From Amycolatopsis camponoti (GTDB lineage: Bacteria; Actinomycetota; Actinomycetes; Mycobacteriales; Pseudonocardiaceae), in contig NZ_CABVGP010000001.1 of NCBI RefSeq assembly GCF_902497555.1, forward strand, positions 1,302,001-1,366,000: 64,000 nt of DNA, given 5' to 3'. This document shows, piece by piece, positions 1 to 7,848 of the stretch. The notes under the pieces were generated by a model, which saw only the letters and a program-made list of their open reading frames with translations, ran no database searches and had not been told where the DNA came from. Numbering within the stretch: position 1 is the stretch's first letter; each line of letters begins with the position of its first letter. Both the position numbers and the translations under genes were made by a program.

Positions 1-235
1 GGTCCGGGGCGGCCACGAGCCGGCCCCGGAGCTCGGCGGCGACCAGCGGGAAGATTTCGGGGTTCTTCCGGCCTTCGGCCTGCAGCTCGGCGTGCCTGCG
101 GCGCACGTACTGCTCGGTGGGTATCCGGTAGAAGGCCAGGACGTCGTCGACGACGCGGGCGGCGACCCCGGGTGGCAACCCGGTGGACGCGGCGACGCGC
201 TCGACGATGTCGGTGTCTTCCACGCCGGTCATCAT
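1..235 (-). CDS. Hypothetical protein, N-terminal part (runs off the left edge)
   Basis: The reading frame starts at tandem ATG codons (235 or 232) and stays open to the window edge, so only about 78 N-terminal residues are visible. The peptide is soluble and charged, with a YVRRRHAELQAEGRKNP stretch and a following segment (EIFPLVAAELRGR) that looks helical. I recognise the general look of a small conserved hypothetical family but no named domain. A short purine-rich stretch (GCAGGG) lies just upstream. It is divergent from the methyltransferase gene to its right. Function unknown. Confidence 0.6.
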   Translation of the reverse strand, partial: MMTGVEDTDIVERVAASTGLPPGVAARVVDDVLAFYRIPTEQYVRRRHAELQAEGRKNPEIFPLVAAELRGRLVAAPD

Positions 236-292
236 GCCCTGCGGACGTCATGAACTTCAAATTCCTGCCCGAAATCGGGCAAGCTTTAATCG

Positions 293-1060
293 TTGGACGA
301 CCATAGGGGTTCCGACCAGGGTGGAGGTGTGCTGCAGGAAGACATCTGGGACGTCGAGACCGCCGAACGCTACGACACCCCGGGCCGCGGCATGTTCGCG
401 CCCGAGGTCGTGGACCCGGCTGTGGACCGCCTCGCCGCGCTGGCCGGCGGCGGGCGGGTGCTCGAGTTCGCCATCGGCACCGGACGCATCGCCGTCCCGT
501 TGGCCGCGCAGGGAGTGTCCGTCACCGGCATCGAACTGTCCGAGCCGATGCTCGGCCGATTGCGGAAGAAGGCGGACCTCCCGGTGGTCGTCGGCGACAT
601 GGCGACGGCCACGGCTCCGGGCCGCTTTTCGCTGGTCTACCTGGTCTTCAACACGATCGGGAACCTGCTCACCCAGGACGAGCAGGTCGAGTGCTTCCGC
701 AACGCGGCCCGGCACCTGGACCCCGGCGGCCGGTTCGTGATCGAGCTGGGCGTTCCCGAACTGCGCCGCCTCCCGCCGGGGCAGGACGCGCTGGTGTTCA
801 CGGCCGAGCAGGGGTACGTCGGCGTGGACACCTACGACACGGTGCGCCAGCACCTGGTGTCGCACCACTTCAAGTTCGGCGAGGGTCGCGAAGCCCGGCT
901 CGGACGCTGCCCGCAGCGCTACATCTGGCCGGCCGAGCTGGACCTGATGGGCCGGCTGGCCGGCTTCGAGCTGGAGTCCCGGCACGAGGACTGGACCGGC
1001 GGGGAGTTCACGACGCGATCGCGGTCGCACGTATCGGTGTACCGGCTGCCTCCGAGCTGA
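293..1060 (+). CDS. Class I SAM-dependent methyltransferase
   Basis: The protein has a Rossmann-type SAM-binding motif I (VLEFAIGTGRIAVPLA, near residues 56-71), a motif II acidic segment (VTGIELS), and the post-I region expected of Methyltransf_25-type enzymes. The length (about 255 aa) fits a stand-alone small-molecule or unspecified methyltransferase. The ATG at 293 lacks a good ribosome binding site; a GTG at 329, beginning VLQEDIWD, is an alternative start. Its 3' end overlaps the convergent dapA gene by 53 bp. The substrate cannot be deduced. Confidence 0.8.
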   Translation: MDDHRGSDQGGGVLQEDIWDVETAERYDTPGRGMFAPEVVDPAVDRLAALAGGGRVLEFAIGTGRIAVPLAAQGVSVTGIELSEPMLGRLRKKADLPVVVGDMATATAPGRFSLVYLVFNTIGNLLTQDEQVECFRNAARHLDPGGRFVIELGVPELRRLPPGQDALVFTAEQGYVGVDTYDTVRQHLVSHHFKFGEGREARLGRCPQRYIWPAELDLMGRLAGFELESRHEDWTGGEFTTRSRSHVSVYRLPPS

Positions 1061-1883
1061 CCTCGACCAGTGGCAGCCGGACCGTCGCGTGCGGGATGAC
1101 ACCCAGCTCGGCCAGCGCCGCCTTGGCCGCCGTCACGCCGGGGCCGGAGCGCATGATCGCGTCCGTCAGCGGGAGCAGCGAGTCGTTGATCGACCGAGCC
1201 GATTCCAGATCACCGCGGCGGACGGCGGCGATGAGGGCGGCCGTGCGCTCGGCCGCCACGTTGGCCACGACGCTCACCACGCCCGCCGCGCCGCACGCCA
1301 GGTACGGCAGGTTCAGCTCGTCGATGCCGCAGTAGTACGCCAGCGACGTGCGGGACATGACCGTCATCGCCTCGAACAGGTCGCCCTTGGCGTCCTTGAC
1401 CGCCCGGATCCGCGGGTGGGCGGCCAGCTCGACCACCGTCTCCGTCGTCATCGCGATGCCGGCCCGCGCCGGGACGTCGTAGAGCATCACCGGCAGCTCG
1501 GTCGCGTCGGCCACCGCGAGGCAGTGGGCGATCACCCCGGCCTGCGTCGGCCGCGAGTAATAGGGGCAGACGAGCAGCAGCCCGTCCGCGCCGGCCGCCT
1601 CGGCTTCGCGGGCGCGGCGGACGCTCGCGGCCGTGTCGTAGGTGCCGACGCCGGCGATCACGCGGGCCCGGCTCCCGGCCCGCGCCACCACGGCACGGAC
1701 GAGCCCGGCGGCTTCGGGCTCGGTCAGGGTGGGGGACTCGCCGGTGGTCCCGCCGACGACGAGGCCGTCGCACCCGGTGGCCAGCAGGTGGTCGACGAGG
1801 CTCGCGAGGCCGGGTTCGCTGAGCGTCCCGCCGGGCTGCATGGGGGTCACCATCGCGACGAGGTTGGCGCCGAAGTCGGTCAT
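1008..1883 (-). CDS. dapA: 4-hydroxy-tetrahydrodipicolinate synthase family protein
   Basis: This 291-aa class I aldolase resembles DapA, which condenses pyruvate and aspartate semialdehyde in lysine and diaminopimelate synthesis. The catalytic set is visible: GGTTGE with Thr46/Thr47, Tyr107-Tyr108 in CPYYSRP, Tyr135 and Arg140 in YDVPAR, and the Schiff-base Lys163 in AVKDAKGD. The ATG at 1883 is chosen because homology begins there. It is divergent from a LysR gene 73 bp away rather than sitting in a lysine operon, so it may be a second DapA or a related pyruvate aldolase (N-acetylneuraminate lyase/DHDPS superfamily). Its C-terminus overlaps the convergent methyltransferase gene. Confidence 0.85.
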   Translation of the reverse strand: MTDFGANLVAMVTPMQPGGTLSEPGLASLVDHLLATGCDGLVVGGTTGESPTLTEPEAAGLVRAVVARAGSRARVIAGVGTYDTAASVRRAREAEAAGADGLLLVCPYYSRPTQAGVIAHCLAVADATELPVMLYDVPARAGIAMTTETVVELAAHPRIRAVKDAKGDLFEAMTVMSRTSLAYYCGIDELNLPYLACGAAGVVSVVANVAAERTAALIAAVRRGDLESARSINDSLLPLTDAIMRSGPGVTAAKAALAELGVIPHATVRLPLVEVSSEAAGTPIRATAIAS

Positions 1884-1956
1884 GCCTCGACCTTGCCGGA
1901 GGGTGACTGGTGCGGTCCAGCGATGCTTTTTTGCCGATACTGCGTAATCTGGCTTG
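1884..1956. promoter_or_regulatory. Divergent dapA / lysR intergenic control region
   Basis: This 73-bp spacer must hold the promoters of both dapA and the LysR gene. It has a relatively AT-rich core near 1925-1950 (a run of T followed by TTGCCGATAC and TGCGTAATC), which is where a LysR-type protein would be expected to bind. I could not define a confident T-N11-A box. Confidence 0.35.
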
Positions 1957-2844
1957 ATGATCGAGGTCGGTGCGCTGCGGGCGCTGCGGTCGGTGGCCGC
2001 ACTCGGGACGCTCGCGCGGGCGGCCGAGGAGCTGGGGTTCACGGCGTCCGCGGTGTCGCAGCAGATCAAGCGGCTGGAGCGGCAGGTCGGGGTGCCGGTG
2101 CTCGCGCCGGCGGGCCGCGGGGTCGTGCTGACGCCGGCCGGGCAGGCCATCGTCGACGCGGCGCCGGAGGTGTTCCAGGCGCTGGAGCGGTGCGGCGAAG
2201 CGGCGCGGTCGGTCTCGGAGGGCGCGCCGCGCGGCACGCTCCGGGTGGTGGCGTTCTCGACCGCCATCCGCGGCTTGCTCGCGCCGCTGCTGCGCGGCTT
2301 GTCGGTGCGCTGTCCCGGCTTGCGCGTCCACATCACGGAGCAGGACCCCGAGGAAGCGCTGCACAGCGTCGACGCCGGGACGGCCGACCTCGCCCTCGTC
2401 CACGACGCCGACGGGCTCCCGGCCGCGCAGCCGCCGTCGTTGACGCAGCGGCTCGTCCACACCGACGTCGGCGACGTGGTGCTGAGCCGGTCGCACCCGC
2501 TGGCCTCGGCCACCGAACCGCTCGGCCGGGCCGATCTCGCGGGCCACGCGTGGGTGACCAGCCCGCCGGGAACCGTGTGCCACCAATGGTTCCGGCGCTT
2601 GTTCGCGGAGGCGCCGGAGGAGCCGGACGTGCGTCACCTGGTCGACGACTTCGCGACGCAGCTGTCGCTGGTCACTTCGGGCGAGGTGATCGCGCTGATC
2701 CCCCGCCTGGCCCGACCGCCGCTGGGGGACGACCTGATCGCGCATCCGCTGCGCCGGCAGCCGAAGCGCGAGGTGCACGCGGCATGGCGGCAGAGCGCGG
2801 ACGCGAGCCCGGCGCTGCGGGCAGTGCTCGCGGAGTTCGGCTAG
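1957..2844 (+). CDS. LysR family transcriptional regulator
   Basis: This 295-aa protein has an N-terminal winged helix-turn-helix (AAEELGFTASAVSQQIKRLE, about residues 21-40) and a C-terminal periplasmic-binding-protein-like effector domain starting near residue 90 (GTLRVVAFSTAIRGLLAPLL). The ATG at 1957 is preferred over the in-frame TTG at 1954. It is divergent from dapA, the classical arrangement for a LysR regulator and its target, so it may respond to lysine or a pathway intermediate; this is inference from position only. Confidence 0.88.
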   Translation: MIEVGALRALRSVAALGTLARAAEELGFTASAVSQQIKRLERQVGVPVLAPAGRGVVLTPAGQAIVDAAPEVFQALERCGEAARSVSEGAPRGTLRVVAFSTAIRGLLAPLLRGLSVRCPGLRVHITEQDPEEALHSVDAGTADLALVHDADGLPAAQPPSLTQRLVHTDVGDVVLSRSHPLASATEPLGRADLAGHAWVTSPPGTVCHQWFRRLFAEAPEEPDVRHLVDDFATQLSLVTSGEVIALIPRLARPPLGDDLIAHPLRRQPKREVHAAWRQSADASPALRAVLAEFG

Positions 2845-2920
2845 GCTGGGCGCGAGCGGGTGCAGCGTCGGAACGCCCGCCCGCGACTCCCTTTGGCGCA
2901 CTGAGCCGAAGGAGTGCGCC

Positions 2921-3283
2921 TTGATCACGTTCGCCGGGATGAGCCTGCCCGTCACCGACTTGGACCGTTCGGTCCCGTTCTACGAGTCACTCGGGTTCGC
3001 AGTCGAAGTCCGCAACGGCCGGTTCGTGTTGCTGCGCCTGGAAAGCGGCACGCTCGGGCTGCTGGAACTCGGCGCCGTCGTGTCACGCGAGGCCGACCGG
3101 CTGCGCCGGTTCGTGCAGGTCGAGTTGCTCGCCGACGACCTCGACGAGCTGTACGCCGACTTCGTCGCCCGTGGGGTGCCGGTCACCGGGCCGCCCCGCG
3201 ACCGCGGCTTCGAACGGCAGCTGCAGCTGCGGGACCCGGACGGCTTCACGGTCGAGTTCGCCGACCGGAGCCCCCGGGGCTGA
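2921..3283 (+). CDS. VOC family (glyoxalase/bleomycin resistance-like) protein
   Basis: This single-module 120-aa vicinal oxygen chelate protein shows the typical beta-alpha-beta pattern: an opening strand (MSLPVTDLDRSVPFYESLGF), a middle acidic segment, and the closing RDPDGFTVEFAD strand with the conserved metal-ligand glutamate position. The TTG start at 2921 is supported by GAAGGAG about 7 bp upstream. It follows the LysR gene by 76 bp on the same strand and ends just before a strong terminator. The substrate is unknown. Confidence 0.8.
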   Translation: MITFAGMSLPVTDLDRSVPFYESLGFAVEVRNGRFVLLRLESGTLGLLELGAVVSREADRLRRFVQVELLADDLDELYADFVARGVPVTGPPRDRGFERQLQLRDPDGFTVEFADRSPRG

Positions 3284-3317
3284 TCTCCTTGCCACGCCGC
3301 GGAAGCCGGCCGGGTGA

Positions 3318-3351
3318 GCGCGATCCGGGAGCGCGGGCTCCCGGATCGCGC
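3318..3351. terminator. Strong bidirectional hairpin terminator
   Basis: Perfect 15-bp arms (3318-3332 and 3337-3351) close over a 4-base GCGG loop. It lies between the converging VOC gene and the infA-like gene, so it can terminate both. There is no T-run, as is common in high-GC actinomycetes. Confidence 0.85.
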
Positions 3352-3356
3352 CCGGA

Positions 3357-3578
3357 CTAGTTCCGGTAGCGGAACAGGATCCGGCCTCGGGTCAGGTCGT
3401 ACGGACTCAGCTCCACCAGGACCCGGTCGTACGGCATGATCTTGATGTAGTTCTTCCGGATCTTGCCGCTGATGTGCGCCAGCACCTGGTGCCCGTTCGG
3501 CAGCTCCACCTTGAACATGGCGTTGCGCAGGCACTCGAGCACGGTGCCCTCGACTTCGATGCCGCCCTTATTCGCCAT
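3357..3578 (-). CDS. infA: Translation initiation factor IF-1 (extra-ribosomal-operon copy)
   Basis: The 73-aa protein is a complete S1/OB-fold IF-1, which binds the 30S A site during initiation. It retains [33 protein letters not shown] and [13 protein letters not shown]. The usual actinobacterial infA sits beside rpmJ and rpsM; here it sits alone behind a GNAT gene, so it is probably a second, divergent copy. Its start overlaps the end of the GNAT gene by 11 bp, suggesting translational coupling. It ends 6 bp from a strong terminator. Confidence 0.92.
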   Translation of the reverse strand: MANKGGIEVEGTVLECLRNAMFKVELPNGHQVLAHISGKIRKNYIKIMPYDRVLVELSPYDLTRGRILFRYRN

Positions 3579-4350
3579 GGCGCACCAGCTCCAGGTTGCT
3601 GCTCACCCGGTGGGCGCCGGCGCCCTCGAACAACGCCGTCGCCGCCGGGTTGGCCTCGTTGACTTCCGCCGACGCCGCCGGAATCCCCGCCGCGTGCAAC
3701 GAGCCCAGTACCTCGGCCAGCAGCGCCCGGGCGATGCCGCGGCGCCGGTGGTCCGCGCGGACCGCGATCAGGCCGATCCGGGGCAGCCGCGGCACCTGGA
3801 CCACCCGGACCAGACCGACGTACTCGCCGGCGTCGGCCGCGGCCGCGTACAACGCCGGGTCCACGACGGTGTCCCCGGGCGGGTGCGGCAGGACCTCGGC
3901 CGGCATCTCCTGCCAGCCGACCGCCGCCTCGACCTCGGCGCGCACCACGCGGTCCAACGCGCGCAATGGGCCCTCCGAAGCCGAGCCGCGGGGCACGATC
4001 GTCACGCCCGGCGGCGCGAGCACCGGGCCGGCGCCGGTGGGCACCGAGTACTCCCACTCGCGACGCCGGAGGGTGAAGCCGGCTCGTTCCCAGCCGGCCG
4101 TCAGCTCGGCGTCGGCCTCGTCGACGATCGTGTGGAGCGGGCCCCGCAGCTGCGTCACCATCGCGTCGGCGAGCTGGTCGAAGACCGAGCGGTGCCACGC
4201 GTCGATGCTGACGAAGATCCGCCCGTCGGGCCGCGTCGTGGCTTCGCAGCGGCCGATCACCCGGTCGTCCGCCAGCGCGTGCCAGAGCCGCTGCGCGACC
4301 CGCGTGATCACCACCGCGGGCGCGCCTGAAGTGAAATGGGAAGTTTCCAT
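3568..4350 (-). CDS. GNAT family N-acetyltransferase
   Basis: This 260-aa protein has its acetyl-CoA binding motif in the C-terminal half ([20 protein letters not shown], about residues 191-210), followed by a typical [16 protein letters not shown] tail. The N-terminal half resembles a degenerate second GNAT module. The ATG at 4350 is supported by GAGAGG 9 bp upstream. The stop codon overlaps the start of the IF-1 gene, so both are on one message. A coupled acetyltransferase and initiation factor could mean acetylation of a translation component; that is speculation. Confidence 0.82.
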   Translation of the reverse strand: METSHFTSGAPAVVITRVAQRLWHALADDRVIGRCEATTRPDGRIFVSIDAWHRSVFDQLADAMVTQLRGPLHTIVDEADAELTAGWERAGFTLRRREWEYSVPTGAGPVLAPPGVTIVPRGSASEGPLRALDRVVRAEVEAAVGWQEMPAEVLPHPPGDTVVDPALYAAAADAGEYVGLVRVVQVPRLPRIGLIAVRADHRRRGIARALLAEVLGSLHAAGIPAASAEVNEANPAATALFEGAGAHRVSSNLELVRHGE

Positions 4351-4364
4351 GGGTTCGTACCTCT

Positions 4365-4387
4365 CGGGAGTGCCTGAAGCGCTCCCG
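4365..4387 (-). promoter_or_regulatory. Hairpin immediately upstream of the GNAT ribosome binding site
   Basis: CGGGAG (4365-4370) pairs with CTCCCG (4382-4387) over an 11-base loop. On the transcribed (minus) strand it lies between the stop of the 19-codon leader ORF and the GAGAGG of the GNAT gene (4360-4365), touching the latter. It could modulate translation, but it could be fortuitous in such GC-rich DNA. Confidence 0.3.
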
Positions 4388-4394
4388 GCGACCC

Positions 4395-4454
4395 CTACGA
4401 CAGTCGCCCGACCGTGACGACGAGGGGAGCACCCACCATCGAAACAGCGTTCAT
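4395..4454 (-). CDS. Possible 19-codon leader peptide upstream of GNAT-infA
   Basis: An ATG at 4454 opens a 19-residue frame (MNAVSMVGAPLVVTVGRLS, stop TAG). It is preceded by GGGAGGTGA five bases upstream, the strongest Shine-Dalgarno match in this stretch and better than that of the GNAT gene itself. A possible -10 (TATCGT on the minus strand, about 4493-4498) lies upstream. The stop is 44 bp before the GNAT start. The peptide is hydrophobic with no run of one amino acid, so classical attenuation is not obvious. Confidence 0.4.
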   Translation of the reverse strand: MNAVSMVGAPLVVTVGRLS

Positions 4455-4525
4455 GGGGCTCACCTCCCGGCGTCGAGTCACGGTCAAGGGCACGATAGCG
4501 GCCCGTCGCCGCCGTGCCCACCGAT

Positions 4526-5146
4526 TTACCGCGCGGCCCGGCGGCTCCGCAGCCAGAGGGCGATCCTCGCCGGGAACAGCAGCAACAGCAGCACGTAGTA
4601 GCCGATGCTGGGCACGAACACCGCCACGACGACCGCGAGCGCGAACACGGCCGCGCTCAGCACGTGGTTCCAGAACGTCTCGTCGGACACCGGCTCGGCG
4701 TCTCCGCGGATCTGCGGGTCGTGGCGGATGATGAACACCATCGCGGTGTGGCACAGGCTGCTGGCCAGCAACGTCCCCAGGTAGAACAGCACGGTGAAGC
4801 GCTCGGACTGGTACGCGCCGATCAGCTCGGTGGGGAAGGGCAGCAGGGCGATCGTCAGCAGCCAGAGGAAGTTCACGCGCACGAGCGCGGTGCTGTACGA
4901 CCGCACGTGCTCGAAGATGCGGTGGTGGACGGACCAGAAGCGCCCGATCACGAGAAAACTGAGCACGAAGCTGATGATCTTCGACCAGTTGCCGGTCACG
5001 GCCTCCACCGCGGGCTTGTGCTCGGCGACCAGCTCCGGCACCAGGTCCGTCAGCGGCAGGACCAGCAACGTCAGCGCGATCGCGACCACGGCGTCGGTGA
5101 AGAACACCAGCCGCTCGGATGATTTCTTCTGCTCCACGGGCAACAT
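4526..5146 (-). CDS. TMEM175-family (DUF1211) predicted potassium channel
   Basis: This 206-aa membrane protein opens with RLVFFTDAVVAIALTLLVLP, matching the R-x3-F-S/T-D-A-V-x-A-I signature of TM1 in bacterial TMEM175 channels. About six hydrophobic helices follow, with the expected polar VHHRIF segment after TM3. Family members are potassium-selective channels in the cytoplasmic membrane, assembling as oligomers. The ATG at 5146 is preferred; a TTG lies one codon upstream. The gene stands alone, 28 bp after the NAGPA-like gene on the minus strand is finished upstream. Confidence 0.85.
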   Translation of the reverse strand: MLPVEQKKSSERLVFFTDAVVAIALTLLVLPLTDLVPELVAEHKPAVEAVTGNWSKIISFVLSFLVIGRFWSVHHRIFEHVRSYSTALVRVNFLWLLTIALLPFPTELIGAYQSERFTVLFYLGTLLASSLCHTAMVFIIRHDPQIRGDAEPVSDETFWNHVLSAAVFALAVVVAVFVPSIGYYVLLLLLFPARIALWLRSRRAAR

Positions 5147-5174
5147 CAAACCACCCGTGCCGCGCGCTCCCGGA

Positions 5175-6677
5175 TCAGCGCCGCGGCAGCACCAGCAGCG
5201 CGTCGCCGACCGGGCGTTCTCCCGTCGCGTCCGAAGGGGAGCTGACCAGCTTGCCGTCGATCGCCATCGCCGTCGAGCCGCCGCCGTCGAGGTTGATCGC
5301 GGTCACCGCGCCCAGCCGGGCCATCAGCTTCGCGCCCTCGATCAGGGACAGGCCCTCGGCGAAGCCCGGCTGGCGGCCGTCGGCGGTGACGATCAGCAGC
5401 CGCCCCTGGCGGTCGAGGCCGACCATCGTGCGCGGGTTGCGCTTGACGCCCCAGCCGTACACGAACGACGGGTCGCCCGGGTGCACGATGCCGTCCGCCG
5501 CCGCGTTCACCGCGACCCGCCCGCCGCGGACCAGCCACGGGCCGCCGTTGACGACGCCGGCCGGGTGGATCGGCCGGCCCGCTTCGAAGATCCGCGTCCC
5601 GACCGGCAGCCTCGTGCCCGGCCGCGCGTGGTCGCTCAGCCAGGTCGCCGCCGCGCCGATGCCCTGCACGGTGTGCCCGCCCGCCGGCACGTCGCCGCCC
5701 GCGGGACGCACCGCCGTGACGACGTCGTGGGCATCCAGCACGGCTTCGACGCCGGCACCGGCCGGGGTCGGCGTGCCGAGCTGCGGCGTGAAGAGCACTA
5801 GTTCGTCGGGGTGGGTGCAGGTCGTGTCGTGCAGCGGCCGGTCCGTCGGGACGTCGCCGGGCTCGCCGCAGTTGCGGACGAGGCCGGGCTTGCGGTTGAC
5901 CCCGTTGACGTCGTGGCCGCCGACGGTGAGCGCCGTCCGCGGCACGCCGATCGACGGCCGGTCCCCGAGCAGCAGCGCGGGCCGCCCGGTGGTGGCTTCG
6001 CTCTGCAGGAGGCCCTGGTAGACACCGATGCCCGCCGGTTCGCCGGGGATGCCATCGCGCGGGTCGATGACGAAGAAGCCACCGTTGGTCCCGACGAGCG
6101 CCCCCGCGGCGGCCGACAGCGCCGACGTCGTGCGCCGCCCCGCCACCGACTCGCCGTGGGACGCGACGACGTCGCCGCGGAACCGCCGCGGGTCGACGAC
6201 CGCGACGCGAACGCGTTGCGGACCTTGTGCTTCCGGGCCGTCCTGCCCGGTCCATTCGACGGCGCCGGTGAAGCCGTTCGCGGTCATGGCGCTCGCGGTG
6301 GCCGTGGCCTGCGCGCGGTCGGCGAACGAGCCGACCCGCACCCGCCAGCCCAGGGCGCCCCGGGGCGTGTCGGCGAACGCGGGCCAGTCGACCTGCTCGG
6401 CGCGCGCGGCGAAACCCTTGCCCCGCAAGGAGGTTACGAGCGCATCAGCGTGGTCACGGCTCCCGAGCGCGGACGGCGGCGCGTCCGGATCGGGGCTCGA
6501 CCCGCCGGGTACCTGCGCGGTGACGGTCCAGGTGTTGTGCCCGGTGCCTTCCCCGGTGACGGTCGTGGAGACGGTCAGCCCCGGCGCGAGCACGGCACCG
6601 GCGGCCGAGGCCGGCGTGCTCAGCGCCAGGGTGAGCGCGGCGGACAGGGCCAGGACGAACGGCGCCGGAGTCTTCAC
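5175..6677 (-). CDS. Secreted phosphodiester glycosidase (NAGPA/DUF2233) family protein with SPOR-like region
   Basis: The GTG start at 6677 gives a Sec signal peptide (VKTPAPFVLALSAALTLALS, cleavage near TPASA-A). Residues around 75-150 look like a SPOR-like peptidoglycan-associated repeat (RVRVGSFADRAQATATASAM). The C-terminal two thirds carry NAGPA signatures: GALVGTNGGFFVIDP and VTAINLDGGGSTAMAIDG. NAGPA-domain proteins cleave phosphodiester or glycosidic bonds on extracellular glycans. The length is 500 aa. It is monocistronic, with a hairpin terminator of the next operon upstream. The substrate is unknown. Confidence 0.82.
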   Translation of the reverse strand: MKTPAPFVLALSAALTLALSTPASAAGAVLAPGLTVSTTVTGEGTGHNTWTVTAQVPGGSSPDPDAPPSALGSRDHADALVTSLRGKGFAARAEQVDWPAFADTPRGALGWRVRVGSFADRAQATATASAMTANGFTGAVEWTGQDGPEAQGPQRVRVAVVDPRRFRGDVVASHGESVAGRRTTSALSAAAGALVGTNGGFFVIDPRDGIPGEPAGIGVYQGLLQSEATTGRPALLLGDRPSIGVPRTALTVGGHDVNGVNRKPGLVRNCGEPGDVPTDRPLHDTTCTHPDELVLFTPQLGTPTPAGAGVEAVLDAHDVVTAVRPAGGDVPAGGHTVQGIGAAATWLSDHARPGTRLPVGTRIFEAGRPIHPAGVVNGGPWLVRGGRVAVNAAADGIVHPGDPSFVYGWGVKRNPRTMVGLDRQGRLLIVTADGRQPGFAEGLSLIEGAKLMARLGAVTAINLDGGGSTAMAIDGKLVSSPSDATGERPVGDALLVLPRR

Positions 6678-6730
6678 GCGGAGCAAGCTACCCCGCCGGG
6701 GTGGACCGCGCGGGAGTTCCGGTTGAACTT

Positions 6731-6771
6731 CCGGGGCACGGCGCGACCCCGCGGTGCGCGCCGTGCCCCGG
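6731..6771 (-). terminator. Hairpin terminator of the DUF3618 operon
   Basis: Perfect 15-bp arms at 6731-6745 and 6757-6771 close over an 11-base loop, 5 bp beyond the stop of the DUF3618 gene. Confidence 0.8.
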
Positions 6772-6775
6772 GGGG

Positions 6776-7417
6776 TCACGACGAACGGACGTTCCGCCGG
6801 GCCTCCTGCGCCCGGTCGGTGACCTCGCCGGCCGCGGACCGCGCCTCGTCCTTGACGGTCGACGCGCTGTCCGCGGCTTCGGACCGCACCGACTCGGCCG
6901 CGTGCTGAGCCGGCTCGCGCAGGTTGTCCTTGAGCTCCTCGGCCGCGTGCTTGGCCACCGGGGTCAGCTGCTCGCGCGCCAGGTCGGTCGCCTGGCCCGC
7001 CAGCTTGCGCTCGGGCTCGCTCGCCGGCAGCAGGGACGAGACGAGCCAGCCCGCGCCGAACGCGATCAGCCCGGCGGCCAAGGGGTTGCCCTGCGTGCCG
7101 CGGCGGATCTGCTCCGGGGCGTCGGAGACCGCGCCGGCCGCGGCGCTCACCTTGTCCTGGGCCGTGGACGCGACCGAGCTCGCCTTGTCCTGCGCGGTGG
7201 AGGCGACCGAGCCGACCTTGTCGCCCGCCGCCGACGCGTGGTCGTTCGCGGTGCCCATCACGCGGTCCTTCGCGCTGCCGAACGCCGTGCGCAGCCGGCC
7301 GACGCGACGCTCCACGATGCGGCCGGGACTCACCTTTTCGGTCAGCGCGTTGACGTCGGTGCTCAGGTTCCGTTGCGTGCCTTCGATTTCCCGGCGGATC
7401 CGGTCGGGGTCGGTCAT
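6776..7417 (-). CDS. DUF3618 domain-containing membrane-associated protein
   Basis: The 213-aa protein starts with the DUF3618 signature (MTDPDRIRREIEGTQRNLSTDV) followed by TEKVSPGRIVERR. It continues as a long alanine-rich amphipathic helix containing near-repeats of VASTAQDK (three), and has a single hydrophobic segment (AAGLIAFGAGWLVSSLLP). Such proteins accompany actinobacterial holin-like proteins and general-stress loci. It overlaps the preceding gene by ATGA, so it is the third gene of a stress operon. Confidence 0.85.
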   Translation of the reverse strand: MTDPDRIRREIEGTQRNLSTDVNALTEKVSPGRIVERRVGRLRTAFGSAKDRVMGTANDHASAAGDKVGSVASTAQDKASSVASTAQDKVSAAAGAVSDAPEQIRRGTQGNPLAAGLIAFGAGWLVSSLLPASEPERKLAGQATDLAREQLTPVAKHAAEELKDNLREPAQHAAESVRSEAADSASTVKDEARSAAGEVTDRAQEARRNVRSS

Positions 7418-7848
7418 GAGCGCTCGCCTTTCAGTGCGTCCGGAACCCGTTGCAGGGTCTCGACGGTGCGTTCGGGTTTCGGGTTGATCCGGCGGAACTC
7501 GCTGCGCCCGGTGGCGTACAGGACCGCGCCGATGATCGCCCACAGGGCCGCGACGATGAGCGCGGCCCAGCCGCCGTCCATCACGTTCTCCAGGCCTTGC
7601 CAGAGCGCGACGGACAGGAACAGCAGGACCAGGTAGCCGGCGAACCCGGCGCCGCCGAACAGGCCCGCGCCCTTGGCGGCCTTGGTGGCTTCGGCCTTCG
7701 TTTCGGCCTTGGCCAGCGCCACCTCCTGCCGCAACAGCGTGGAGACGTCCTTCATGACGTTGGACAACAGCTCGCCGACGGAGGAGCCGGCGACGTCGAC
7801 CGGCGGGGGTACCACCGGCCGGGGCGCGGGGCCGGGGGTCTGCGTCAT
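7414..7848 (-). CDS. Phage holin-like (Phage_holin_3_6) membrane protein
   Basis: This 144-aa protein has an N-terminal cytoplasmic helix (SVGELLSNVMKDVSTLLRQE, then VALAKAETKAEATK) followed by two transmembrane helices (GYLVLLFLSVALWQGL and ALIVAALWAIIGAVLYAT). This layout is typical of the actinobacterial holin-superfamily/DUF1469 proteins found beside DUF3618; a lytic role is not implied. It overlaps its neighbours on both sides (TGATG upstream, ATGA downstream). Confidence 0.85.
   Translation of the reverse strand: MTQTPGPAPRPVVPPPVDVAGSSVGELLSNVMKDVSTLLRQEVALAKAETKAEATKAAKGAGLFGGAGFAGYLVLLFLSVALWQGLENVMDGGWAALIVAALWAIIGAVLYATGRSEFRRINPKPERTVETLQRVPDALKGERS

Noticed and set aside
7414..7848. 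Holin-like gene as evidence of a prophage
   Set aside because: It is part of a DUF3618 stress operon; no endolysin, capsid, integrase or attachment site is present.
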